From contig USBR01000031.1 of assembly GCA_900552905.1 (NCBI GenBank), forward strand, positions 1-13,029: a DNA stretch of 13,029 bases, written 5' to 3'. The DNA is from an uncultured Succinatimonas sp. (lineage in GTDB: Bacteria > Pseudomonadota > Gammaproteobacteria > Enterobacterales > Succinivibrionaceae). Positions 1 to 6,089 of this stretch are shown here, in pieces (positions within the stretch are counted from its first letter, which is position 1; the number at the start of each line of letters is the position of its first letter). A program made the position numbers and the translations under genes. Under the pieces are notes generated by a model, which was not told the origin of the DNA, did not search any database, and worked only from the letters and a program-made list of their open reading frames with translations.

Positions 1-2
1 AA

Positions 3-59
3 AAACTCACTTTTTTCATTGGATTTTTAAGTGACCACAGAGATCCGTTAGAACCTTAA
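3..59 (+). CDS. Possible C-terminal end of a plus-strand gene (partial)
   Basis: Frame 3 is open from the window edge to a TAA at 57-59 and ends ...FLSDHRDPLEP. It is followed at once by a hairpin and T-run (58-94) that would suit a transcript end. The stop lies about 10 bp inside the 3' end of the convergent TraF-like gene. Only 18 codons are visible, so an open frame this long could be chance. No family can be named. A competing reading is a minus-strand gene starting at the ATG at 19-17 (MKKVSF...) and running out of the window. Confidence 0.25.
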   Translation, partial: KLTFFIGFLSDHRDPLEP

Positions 60-557
60 AAGAGGGCAGATCTTATATAGGATCTGCTCTTTTTGTATGC
101 GCCCAAAATAGCGGCTATCAAAACTCTCAGGCTTGCTATTTATCACAATATACTCATCCTTTAAGAGCACGCCATTTTCAAAATAAGTATAAAGCTTGCG
201 TCCATGGCTATCGTGACTTAAGGCATGGGAGTTTTTAACTAAATTGCCATTAACATAGACGCCCTCGGTGTTTAACCATACTTTATCAAAAGCTCTAGCT
301 TGAACTCTTTTCCCTAAGGGGGCGCTGTGGGAGGGGCATTGACCTTTATCTATATAACCGCGACTTTTAGCAAAAGTGGCGTGGTTTTCATCAAGGCAGA
401 TGAGGACTAAATCATCTTTATCTATATCTTTATCCCATAAGCGCATATAGAGACCTTTAGGTAAGGAGGCACTGGTATTTATAAAAAATACGGGATAGAT
501 CTTGTGGACAAAGCCTAAAGCTAGGCTTAAAAGTGCTAAACATAATATTTTCTTCAT
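48..557 (-). CDS. TraF-like S26 family signal peptidase
   Basis: Membrane-anchored serine peptidase of the S26 family, closest in layout to TraF of conjugative plasmids, which processes pilin or other exported substrates. A single hydrophobic segment (residues 4-25) is followed by the nucleophile box NTSASLPKGLY, with Ser31 as the likely nucleophile in the S-x-P context. The general-base lysine is Lys83 in PLGKRVQA. The C-terminal S26 signature DSRYFG lies at 147-152. At 169 aa it is a normal TraF-class length and looks intact. The ATG has no clear Shine-Dalgarno, and GATAAT sits about 10 nt upstream, so the transcript may be nearly leaderless. No mating-pair or relaxase gene is visible next to it, so its substrate is unknown. 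The last codons lie within a hairpin (58-94). The fold assignment is firm; a conjugation role is inference. Confidence 0.8.
   Translation of the reverse strand: MKKILCLALLSLALGFVHKIYPVFFINTSASLPKGLYMRLWDKDIDKDDLVLICLDENHATFAKSRGYIDKGQCPSHSAPLGKRVQARAFDKVWLNTEGVYVNGNLVKNSHALSHDSHGRKLYTYFENGVLLKDEYIVINSKPESFDSRYFGRIQKEQILYKICPLLRF
58..94. terminator. Hairpin at the end of the TraF-like gene, possibly a bidirectional terminator
   Basis: Arms 58-72 and 81-93 pair over AAAAGAG/CTCTTTT and CAGATC/GATCTG, with two bulged G (65-66) and an 8-nt loop. Because the outer arms are A- and T-rich, either strand ends in a T-run: CTTTTT on plus, TCTTTT on minus. The structure lies inside the last codons of the TraF-like gene. 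It could terminate a convergent plus-strand gene, the minus-strand gene, or both. Confidence 0.45.
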
Positions 558-582
558 GAAAATATTATCGCTTACAGAGATC

Positions 583-618
583 TTGGAAAATAAAAAAGTG
601 CGCAGGATCTGCGCACTT
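583..618 (-). terminator. Intrinsic terminator downstream of the RpiR regulator
   Basis: A perfect 10-bp stem (596-605 with 609-618, arm AAGTGCGCAG) has a 3-nt loop. Read on the minus strand it is followed by TTTTTATTTTC. It lies 100 bp past the regulator stop and about 25 bp before the TraF-like start, so it separates these two same-strand genes. Confidence 0.85.
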
Positions 619-717
619 AAGCTAAACGAAATTTATAATAATTTTGAGGATAGGAGTGATTTTTATATTAAATTAATTTTCTAGAATAATAAAGTATCAC
701 TCATCACCTTTTTAAGC

Positions 718-1575
718 TTAATTGCTTAATACGGCTAAAGATTCAATAGCTTCCTGGGTCTCTTGCTTAATCTTAATGGCATTAGGTCCTAAGACTTTAA
801 CTAATTCAATATAGATTAGGTCGATAATAAAGAAGACTGAGAGGCGAGAGTCAGCATAACCTTGGGTCAAATCATAATCATGTACGGCATGTAAGAGCGT
901 AATATCCGTCAGTGAATAGAGCGGGGAGGCGCTTTCTGCGGTAATTGCGGCAATCATGGCATTGCGCTTACTGCATAAAATGGCGGATTTGACGAGCTCA
1001 CCGGTGCGACCGGAGTTAGATAGATAGACGACCAGATCGGTATTTTTAACTAAGGCTGAATGCGTCATGATCTCGTGAGTATCGGTAAAGCAACGCACAT
1101 CGATGCCAATACGGGCGATCTTACGGGCAGCGTCACGAGCTAAGAAGCCTGAAGAGCCGATACCAAAGAAATACATATGTCGGCAGGTGATGATCTCCTG
1201 CACCAGCTTAGTAATTGAGTTGAAATCGATTTCAGCTGCCGTCTGTGCTAATAAAGTTTGATTGAGCTGTAAGAGCTTTTGGGCAGTAGCTTCACAGCTT
1301 TCCTTTAAGTTTATCGCCGGGCGCTTAATCTTATTGTCATTATCCTGAGCACCTAAATCCTGAGCTAGAGCAATCTTAAAGTCCTTTAAGGTGTCAAAGC
1401 CGAATTTACGGGCAAAACGAGTAACTGTAGCGTGTGAAATATCGCAGTCGGAGGAAATTTCCGAAATAGAGGACGAACAAGCCTTTAAACCGTTATCTAA
1501 AAAGTAGCGAATGAGCTTGTTGTCAGATTTAGATGGTCTAATTTGTGGACTGCTAAGTCTCTTTAAGATCCCCAT
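718..1575 (-). CDS. RpiR/MurR family HTH-SIS transcriptional regulator
   Basis: Predicted sugar-phosphate-responsive regulator of 285 aa. An N-terminal HTH_6 domain (about 1-76) contains the recognition-helix region SHATVTRFARKFGFDTLKDF. A SIS phosphosugar-binding domain (about 121-258) has the GIGSSG turn at 138-143 and SNSGRT at 186-191. I chose the ATG at 1575-1573, which lies 6 nt after GGAGAGG. A longer in-frame reading from TTG at 1590 would place this Shine-Dalgarno inside the coding sequence. The ATG at 1580-1578 is out of frame. A 10-bp inverted repeat in the leader may be an autoregulatory operator. No sugar catabolic operon adjoins it, so ligand and targets are unknown. The C-terminus is a normal length, and the gene ends before a strong terminator. 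Confidence 0.9.
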   Translation of the reverse strand: MGILKRLSSPQIRPSKSDNKLIRYFLDNGLKACSSSISEISSDCDISHATVTRFARKFGFDTLKDFKIALAQDLGAQDNDNKIKRPAINLKESCEATAQKLLQLNQTLLAQTAAEIDFNSITKLVQEIITCRHMYFFGIGSSGFLARDAARKIARIGIDVRCFTDTHEIMTHSALVKNTDLVVYLSNSGRTGELVKSAILCSKRNAMIAAITAESASPLYSLTDITLLHAVHDYDLTQGYADSRLSVFFIIDLIYIELVKVLGPNAIKIKQETQEAIESLAVLSN

Positions 1576-1580
1576 ACCAT

Positions 1581-1641
1581 ACCTCTCCAATTTTATTACT
1601 TAATATTATGCACCTTTTTGTCTAATTTGGAGAGGTCAAAT
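1581..1641. promoter_or_regulatory. Inverted repeats upstream of the RpiR gene, candidate operator
   Basis: ACCTCTCCAA at 1581-1590 and its exact reverse complement TTGGAGAGGT at 1627-1636 are separated by 36 bp. The distal copy is itself within a shorter palindrome, ATTTG-N7-CAAAT (1625-1641). The proximal copy contains the regulator's own Shine-Dalgarno. RpiR-family proteins bind inverted repeats as dimers, so autoregulation is plausible. I could not place a convincing -35/-10 pair here. Confidence 0.35.
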
Positions 1642-1766
1642 GAAAGTTTTTTACAAAAGATATGAAATAAATTGAATATTTTTGATACAAGCCTATGATT
1701 TGTTTATAAAAAGCTCATTGAGTAAAATTAAAATACTTCTCAAAAGAAAAATATGTGCGTAAAAGT

Positions 1767-2888
1767 TTACAGATCTTGATCGTTATTTTTAACCTCCTCT
1801 TGAAAGAAGGCAGTTTTATTTTTGATTTTATCTAAGCCTTTTTTTAAGCCGTCTTCAACTAAAGTGTCATAGCTTTTTTTCACTCCTTTATCGATACTAC
1901 AAGCTAGCGACTTGCTTTTATTGACAATGAGATCCCGGCTTTTTTTAACTCCTTTATCAACAGAGAGGGCAATACTCTCAGAGGTATCCTTATCGATACC
2001 GACGGCAACTGAGGCAACTTTTACCGCAGTTTTGACATCAGCATGACCTTCTTTGATGACGCCATAGACATTGCTTGCGGTGGCAATGCTATCTTTAATG
2101 GTGAGAATAGTGCTTACCGCTTTTACTGCCGGAATAGCGCCTAAACCCTTAGTAGCAACATTTTTAGCGACCGTAGTCGCAGTTTTACTCTTAGCTACAT
2201 CAAAAGCGGCTTTAACGGCGACCCCCGCAATTGCAACTGTGGCCGCTGTAGTAAAGGCCCTCTCGACCTGGGGACTCTTGTTTTCACCGTCAATACACCA
2301 ATTGACAAAGTGTTCGCAATTATTGATAAAAACATTGTACTTATGCTCACCTACACAGTGTAAGGCGCGTTTTACACTTTCCTCGCGGGAAAAAAGCCGT
2401 TCCTGATGCGGGATGATGGCAATAGCCTCGCCATCGGCAAATTCTCTTAAGCTGACATAATTTGTACCTTTTTGCGTATTTTCTACCACCATGCCGTGCC
2501 CAACATAGAGGCCATGATGGGTGTAGAAATAGCGCGGTGAGGTGAGATGATCGCCTAGGGTATAGAGACTTTCAACATAGAGATCTTCATGATTGAGGCC
2601 ATCGCCCTCGATACACCAGTTGACAAATTTCTCATCATCACGCTTAAAGCGTGAATATTTATGCTCACCTATACTCGATATAGCCCGCTCCACGCAATCG
2701 CTACGGCTAAAGCGTCTTTTGTCATGCGGTACAATTTCAATTTCTTTATCCTCAGCAAAGTCCTCTAAAGAGAGATGACGTACGCCCTCTGCGGTATTTT
2801 CAATGACATAACCACCACCGGCATAGAGGGCGTGGCGGGAGGAGAGAAGCGCGGAGGTTTTTAGATGATCACCTAGAGTAAAATTCAT
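1767..2888 (-). CDS. Tandem LRAT-domain protein with one degenerate and one intact domain
   Basis: 373-aa protein of the LRAT/NlpC-P60 papain-like fold, whose members act as phospholipases, acyltransferases or cysteine hydrolases. Two copies of about 105 residues each begin GDHL (6-9 and 112-115). Copy 2 (about 109-200) has the His box HHGLYVG, His124 aligning with the catalytic His, and the Cys box NNCEHFVNWC with Cys191. The third position, often His, is Glu136. Copy 1 (about 3-95) has Arg18 and Asp85 at the His and Cys positions, so it is probably inactive. Residues 211-300 are Ala/Val-rich and may be membrane-associating. Residues 300-360 are Lys-rich, with DKGVKKS repeated 22 residues apart (311 and 333). 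No signal peptide is visible. The ATG lacks a Shine-Dalgarno and overlaps the stop of a leader ORF. A Fur box covers the upstream promoter. The true substrate is unknown. Confidence 0.8.
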   Translation of the reverse strand: MNFTLGDHLKTSALLSSRHALYAGGGYVIENTAEGVRHLSLEDFAEDKEIEIVPHDKRRFSRSDCVERAISSIGEHKYSRFKRDDEKFVNWCIEGDGLNHEDLYVESLYTLGDHLTSPRYFYTHHGLYVGHGMVVENTQKGTNYVSLREFADGEAIAIIPHQERLFSREESVKRALHCVGEHKYNVFINNCEHFVNWCIDGENKSPQVERAFTTAATVAIAGVAVKAAFDVAKSKTATTVAKNVATKGLGAIPAVKAVSTILTIKDSIATASNVYGVIKEGHADVKTAVKVASVAVGIDKDTSESIALSVDKGVKKSRDLIVNKSKSLACSIDKGVKKSYDTLVEDGLKKGLDKIKNKTAFFQEEVKNNDQDL

Positions 2889-2926
2889 AAAAATTTTTGG
2901 ATGCTAAGCTTTATAGCTTTGAGCAT
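2885..2926 (-). CDS. 13-codon leader ORF coupled to the LRAT-domain gene
   Basis: The ORF MLKAIKLSIQKFL starts at ATG 2926-2924, 4 nt after an AAGGAG Shine-Dalgarno. Its TGA overlaps the ATG of the LRAT-domain gene as ATGA. That gene has no Shine-Dalgarno of its own and an in-frame TAG shortly upstream, so ribosomes terminating here could deliver it by reinitiation. The ORF lies over an imperfect hairpin. No similarity is claimed, and the peptide may have no function beyond coupling. Confidence 0.5.
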   Translation of the reverse strand: MLKAIKLSIQKFL

Positions 2927-2927
2927 C
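2900..2927 (-). promoter_or_regulatory. Leader hairpin before the LRAT-domain gene
   Basis: GATGCT/AGCATC (2900-2905 with 2922-2927) and AAGCT/AGCTT (2906-2910 with 2915-2919) form an 11-bp stem with a 2-nt bulge and a 4-nt loop. In the minus-strand mRNA it begins at the start codon of the leader ORF and ends 11 nt before the LRAT start. Translation of the leader would melt it. Confidence 0.4.
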
Positions 2928-2981
2928 GCTCTCCTTATCTAAGTACTAAAAAGGCCTAATTAAGAAGTAGATCTTTAAGAG

Positions 2982-3010
2982 ATTATAGCGAAATTATAAA
3001 GTTCTTTGCG
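2982..3010 (-). promoter_or_regulatory. Minus-strand promoter of the leader ORF and LRAT gene
   Basis: Two perfect TATAAT hexamers read on the minus strand, at 2987-2982 and 2998-2993. With 17-bp spacing their -35 elements would fall at 3005-3010 or within 3016-3021. Neither is a good TTGACA match. Both positions touch or lie inside the Fur palindrome, so repressor binding would exclude RNA polymerase. Confidence 0.5.
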
Positions 3011-3030
3011 TATGATAATTATTATCATAC
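3010..3030. promoter_or_regulatory. Fur box (7-1-7 palindrome)
   Basis: The core TGATAATTATTATCA (3013-3027) matches the 7-1-7 Fur consensus TGATAATnATTATCA at every position. The palindrome extends 3 bp further on each side, giving two 10-bp arms around a single T. It overlaps the predicted -35 region of the minus-strand promoter. It lies about 140 bp upstream of the -10 of the plus-strand transporter gene. The likely regulated gene is therefore the LRAT-domain gene, repressed when iron is plentiful. Confidence 0.7.
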
Positions 3031-3103
3031 AGTCTTTAATTTGATGAATTAATCCACATAAGTCAAAGAATAAAGCGCCTTGATACTGTTTTTTAATTTA
3101 AGT

Positions 3104-3130
3104 AAAAAAAAGCTTTTCTCTTAGAGAAAA
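3104..3130 (-). terminator. A/T-rich hairpin with T-run on the minus strand (weak)
   Basis: TTTTCTC (3114-3120) pairs with GAGAAAA (3124-3130) around a 3-nt loop. On the minus strand GC and eight T follow (3111-3104). The stem has only two G:C pairs. It may stop antisense transcription before the LRAT promoter, or be a chance A/T-rich palindrome. Apart from this hairpin and the promoter elements listed, the 2927-3208 gap shows no gene. Confidence 0.3.
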
Positions 3131-3165
3131 CAAGGCTTAAGCTCAAAGAGGAGGGCGATTTAGGT

Positions 3166-3171
3166 TATAAT
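3166..3171 (+). promoter_or_regulatory. -10 element of the BASS transporter gene
   Basis: A perfect TATAAT at 3166-3171 would start RNA near 3178, giving a leader of about 30 nt. No good -35 hexamer is present at 16-18 bp spacing and there is no extended -10 TG, so an activator may be needed. Confidence 0.45.
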
Positions 3172-3208
3172 AGAGGCCGTTTTGAGCTTTTAGTTTTTTG
3201 AGGTAATG

Positions 3209-4084
3209 ATGACTGTCTTAATTGTTTTACCTATTCTCACCATCTTGATGTTTGAGCTTGGCTTAAACCTTAATTTAAAGGATTTTGCTCTCTTATATAA
3301 ACGTCCCTTACCGATGATTATAGGTCTAACCGGACAGCTTATCTTATTACCAGCTATAGCTTTAATTTTAGCTTTTAGCCTAAATTTACCTGAGGTTTTA
3401 CTCTTAGGTATTGTGCTCATTGCCTGCTGCCCGGGTGGTAGTTCATCAAATGTCTTTACTCTCTTAGCTCGCGGTGATGTTGCCTTATCCGTAGCGATGA
3501 CTACGGTAAGTACCGTCGTCACCATGTTTACCTTACCTTTAATTTTAAAGGCCGCTATCACTTTAAGCGGTTTAAGCTTTGCTGAATTTGATTTACCTAT
3601 AGGTAAGCTTTTAGTGCAGAATTTAGTATTGATGCTTTTACCTATAAGCTTAGGTTTAGTTTTAAGACATTTGGCTCCTCAGGCTGCCCTCAAGATCAAT
3701 GCGGTTTTATCTAAAGTTGCTTTTAGAGCTTTAGTACTTTTAGCCTCAATTTTCTTTATCGAGCATTATAGCGATATCGTCGCCTACTTTAAGGATTTAG
3801 CCGCCGCTGTCGTCGCTTTAATTTTATTAGCGGTGAGCATGTCCTCAATGCTCTCGCGTCTATTTAAACTTACCTCTAAAGTCAGACGCACCATTGTTAT
3901 TGAAGTCGGTATGCAAAACGCCGCGCAGGCCATTGCCTTAGCATCAAGTCCTTTTGTTTTTGACAATCCGACTATGGCGATGCCGGCTATTGTCTATGCG
4001 CTCTTTATGAATGTGATTTTACTTATCTATATTAAGCTTGTGAAAAATCAGGGCGCAGAGGCTAAGCTTTCAGCTTTAGCCTAA
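3209..4084 (+). CDS. Bile acid:sodium symporter (BASS/SBF) family transporter
   Basis: Inner-membrane sodium-coupled transporter of 291 aa with about nine hydrophobic helices. Residues aligning with the sodium sites of the characterised bacterial ASBT homologue are all present: Gln43, Ser80-Asn81 in CCPGGSSSN, Ser94 and Thr98 in ALSVAMT, and Glu232 and Gln236 in EVGMQN. The N-terminus begins at what is TM2 of ten-helix members. An in-frame TAG at 3191-3193 rules out a longer start, so this is a nine-helix form. I chose the second ATG (3209) because GAGG is 5 nt from it and only 2 nt from the first (3206). Bacterial members carry bile acids, pantoate-type acids or other organic anions; the substrate cannot be told here. 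It appears monocistronic, with TATAAT upstream, and no strong terminator was seen after it. Confidence 0.9.
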   Translation: MTVLIVLPILTILMFELGLNLNLKDFALLYKRPLPMIIGLTGQLILLPAIALILAFSLNLPEVLLLGIVLIACCPGGSSSNVFTLLARGDVALSVAMTTVSTVVTMFTLPLILKAAITLSGLSFAEFDLPIGKLLVQNLVLMLLPISLGLVLRHLAPQAALKINAVLSKVAFRALVLLASIFFIEHYSDIVAYFKDLAAAVVALILLAVSMSSMLSRLFKLTSKVRRTIVIEVGMQNAAQAIALASSPFVFDNPTMAMPAIVYALFMNVILLIYIKLVKNQGAEAKLSALA

Positions 4085-4099
4085 AAACTTCAAGCTTTT

Positions 4100-4128
4100 T
4101 TCATTTGCGCATTTTTGCAGTCTATAAT
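4100..4128 (+). promoter_or_regulatory. Promoter of the SDR-ruv-ybgC-tol unit
   Basis: TATAAT at 4123-4128 is preceded at 17 bp by TTCATT (4100-4105), a weak -35. Transcription would start near 4135, about 45 nt before the dehydrogenase ATG. With gaps of 14 bp or less through to tolA, this is the only clear upstream promoter seen for the ruv genes. Confidence 0.5.
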
Positions 4129-4180
4129 GGAAATTAAGGTATAAGCCCTAATCTAAAAATAGATCAACAAAGGATAAGCT

Positions 4181-4912
4181 ATGGCCAATTATTTTGTCAC
4201 CGGTGCAAGTTCCGGTATCGGACGTGCGGTTGTAAGTGAACTTGTCAAACATGAGCACCGCGTCTTTGCCATGACGCGTGATAATCATCATGCCTCCGAT
4301 TTAGTCGCTCGTTATGGTGAAAATAATGTGGTCCCGGTCATAGCAGATCTGCAAAATATCGGTGCTTTAGAGAAGATCATTCGCCCCTTAGTGCGTGAAT
4401 ATGGCTTTTTTGTCGGTTTAGTCCACAGTGGTGGTATTGTGCGCTTTGAGAGTATCCGTAAGCTCAGCTACGATCGCAATTTAGAGATGATGCAGATCCA
4501 CTATCTATCCTTTGTGGAGCTGTTGCGCTTATTAACCCTCAAAAAGGATCGCAATGCCATCTTTTCGGCCGTGGCAGTAACCTCAGCGGCCGCAGTGCGC
4601 TCGATGCGCGATATTGTGGCCTATAGTGCCGCTAAAGCCGCCGTCGAGGGCTTTGTGAGATCGGCAAGCACTGAGCTTTTAGAAAATAATGTTTTTATCA
4701 ATGCCTTGCGCCCGGGCTTTGTCGATACGCCTATGCTTGAGGTTGCAAAATTTGTCCATGACGATTTTGACAATTGGTTAAAAAAGCAACAGCCTCTAGG
4801 GACCATTCCTTCAGAAGCTGTGGCCTCTGAAGTCGTGCATTTACTCTTGCGCGACAATCCCTATGTCACCGGTACCATTGTCGATGTGAATGGCGGTATG
4901 CCAGTGTATTAG
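4181..4912 (+). CDS. Classical short-chain dehydrogenase/reductase (SDR)
   Basis: NAD(P)-dependent oxidoreductase of 243 aa with a Rossmann fold. The dinucleotide motif TGASSGIG is at residues 7-14. The catalytic Ser135 and the YxxxK pair Tyr148/Lys152 are present. RPGFVDTPM follows at 177-185, and the C-terminal VTGTIVDVNGGM is typical of FabG-like SDRs. The usual NNAG motif reads HSGG (82-85), a departure at a structural position. AAGGA lies 6 nt before the ATG. The stop is 8 bp before the ruvC GTG, so the two are very likely cotranscribed. SDRs at the head of ruv operons are not standard (E. coli has yebC there). Substrate is unknown; fatty-acid, sugar or steroid-type reduction cannot be told apart. 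Confidence 0.88.
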   Translation: MANYFVTGASSGIGRAVVSELVKHEHRVFAMTRDNHHASDLVARYGENNVVPVIADLQNIGALEKIIRPLVREYGFFVGLVHSGGIVRFESIRKLSYDRNLEMMQIHYLSFVELLRLLTLKKDRNAIFSAVAVTSAAAVRSMRDIVAYSAAKAAVEGFVRSASTELLENNVFINALRPGFVDTPMLEVAKFVHDDFDNWLKKQQPLGTIPSEAVASEVVHLLLRDNPYVTGTIVDVNGGMPVY

Positions 4913-4920
4913 GAATTTTT

Positions 4921-5454
4921 GTGGTTATTATTGGTATCGATCCGGGATCGCGGATTACAGGTTATGGCATTATCCGTTATGATCATGGCCTTCCTCAGTA
5001 TTTAGGCTCAGGCTGTATTCGCACCGGTACAGGATCTATTGCCTCAAAGCTTCATACCATCTATATGGGGGTCTCCACCTTAGTCGAGCAATTTAAGCCC
5101 GATGTTATGGCCATCGAGGAGACCTTTTTATCTAAAAATGTACAATCTACAGTCAAACTGTCTGAGGCGCGGGCGAGCGCAATGGTAGCTGGGGCTAATT
5201 TAGGCTTAGAAGTTTTTGAATATACCCCCATGCAGATTAAGCAGGCGGTAGTAGGTTATGGCGCGGCGCAAAAGCATCAGGTACAGTATATGGTCAAGAT
5301 GATTTTGCACCTTGTTGGTAATCCGCAGGCTGATGCGGCCGATGCGCTTGCCTGTGCTATCTGTCATGGCTATACCTATAAGGTCACCGCGGCTATGGGT
5401 GATAATGTAGCTAATGCCTCCTCAATTCACGGACGTTTGCGTCGCAATTTATAA
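4921..5454 (+). CDS. ruvC: Crossover junction endodeoxyribonuclease RuvC
   Basis: Dimeric, Mg2+-dependent nuclease that cuts Holliday junctions symmetrically after RuvAB branch migration. The RNase H-like fold starts MVIIGIDPGSRITGYG. All four catalytic acids sit at the E. coli positions: Asp7, Glu66 (AIEETF), Asp138 and Asp141 (QADAADALA). Length is 177 aa, normal for the family. The start is GTG, with AGGA of the preceding stop region 6 nt upstream. It is 8 bp after the SDR gene and 14 bp before ruvA. Identification is secure. Confidence 0.97.
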   Translation: MVIIGIDPGSRITGYGIIRYDHGLPQYLGSGCIRTGTGSIASKLHTIYMGVSTLVEQFKPDVMAIEETFLSKNVQSTVKLSEARASAMVAGANLGLEVFEYTPMQIKQAVVGYGAAQKHQVQYMVKMILHLVGNPQADAADALACAICHGYTYKVTAAMGDNVANASSIHGRLRRNL

Positions 5455-5468
5455 TTTGGAGTTTTTTA

Positions 5469-6086
5469 ATGATTGGAAGCCTCCGCGGCACGCTCTTGCA
5501 GGTAGACGGCGTGACTGCACTCATCGAGGTTAACGGCATCGGCTATGAGGTCGAAATGCCGATTACCTCCTTAGGACATTTTCAAAAAAACAGCGAAATC
5601 TTTGTTTATATTCAGCAGATTGTGCGCGAGGATGCACATTTGCTCTATGGTTTTCATGACTTTGCCTCGCGCGCTTTATTCCGTGAGCTCATTAAAGTCT
5701 CAGGTGTAGGCCCGAAGATGGCGCTGGCGGTCTTATCTACCTTTGATGTGCAATCCTTTATTACTACTGTCTTGCAAGGTCGCAGTACCGCTTTACAGCA
5801 AATTCCCGGTGTCGGTAAGAAGACTGCTGAGCGCTTAGTGGTCGAGCTTTCAGATAGATTAAGTAAATTCTCCCTTACGCACGCTCCGACGCCAGAGGGC
5901 GAGAGTGTGCACGTGAGTGCACCGTCAGCGGCCTTTGATGAGGCTGTAAGTGCCATGATCGCTTTAGGTTATAAGGAAAACGATAGTCTTAAATATGTTA
6001 AAGCCGCTATCGAGCTTCAACCTGAGGCCAAAACTGATGAGCTTATCGTCAAAGCTTTGGCATTAATTTCAAAAGGAAAAGCATAA
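5469..6086 (+). CDS. ruvA: Holliday junction branch migration protein RuvA
   Basis: Tetrameric DNA-binding subunit that holds the four-way junction and loads RuvB. Domain I is an OB fold (1-63, MIGSLRGTLL onward). Domain II has two helix-hairpin-helix motifs, VSGVGPKMALAVLS (77-90) and IPGVGKKTAERLVVEL (112-127). A flexible linker (about 135-155) leads to domain III (156-205), which contacts RuvB. Length 205 aa is typical. GGAG lies 7 nt before the ATG. It is 14 bp after ruvC and 3 bp before ruvB, so the resolvasome is encoded as one unit. Confidence 0.97.
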   Translation: MIGSLRGTLLQVDGVTALIEVNGIGYEVEMPITSLGHFQKNSEIFVYIQQIVREDAHLLYGFHDFASRALFRELIKVSGVGPKMALAVLSTFDVQSFITTVLQGRSTALQQIPGVGKKTAERLVVELSDRLSKFSLTHAPTPEGESVHVSAPSAAFDEAVSAMIALGYKENDSLKYVKAAIELQPEAKTDELIVKALALISKGKA

Positions 6087-6089
6087 TTT

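Noticed and set aside
502..684. 60-codon plus-strand open frame over the TraF-like start and the terminator
   Set aside because: It overlaps the 5' end of the TraF-like gene and runs through a strong minus-strand terminator hairpin; no ribosome site or recognisable protein features.
1576..1590. TTG start for the RpiR regulator, five codons upstream
   Set aside because: It would place the GGAGAGG ribosome site inside the gene, and an ATG with ideal spacing is available at 1575.
1640..1675. 11-codon plus-strand ORF (MKVFYKRYEIN) with GGAGAGG upstream
   Set aside because: The Shine-Dalgarno-like sequence is explained by the inverted repeat matching the regulator's ribosome site. No gene follows on the plus strand, so a leader-peptide role has no target.
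4052..4101. Possible terminator after the BASS transporter (AGGCTAA/TTAGCCT stem, later CTTTTTT)
   Set aside because: The T-run is about 15 nt from the stem and the stem lies in the coding end, so the geometry does not suit an intrinsic terminator.
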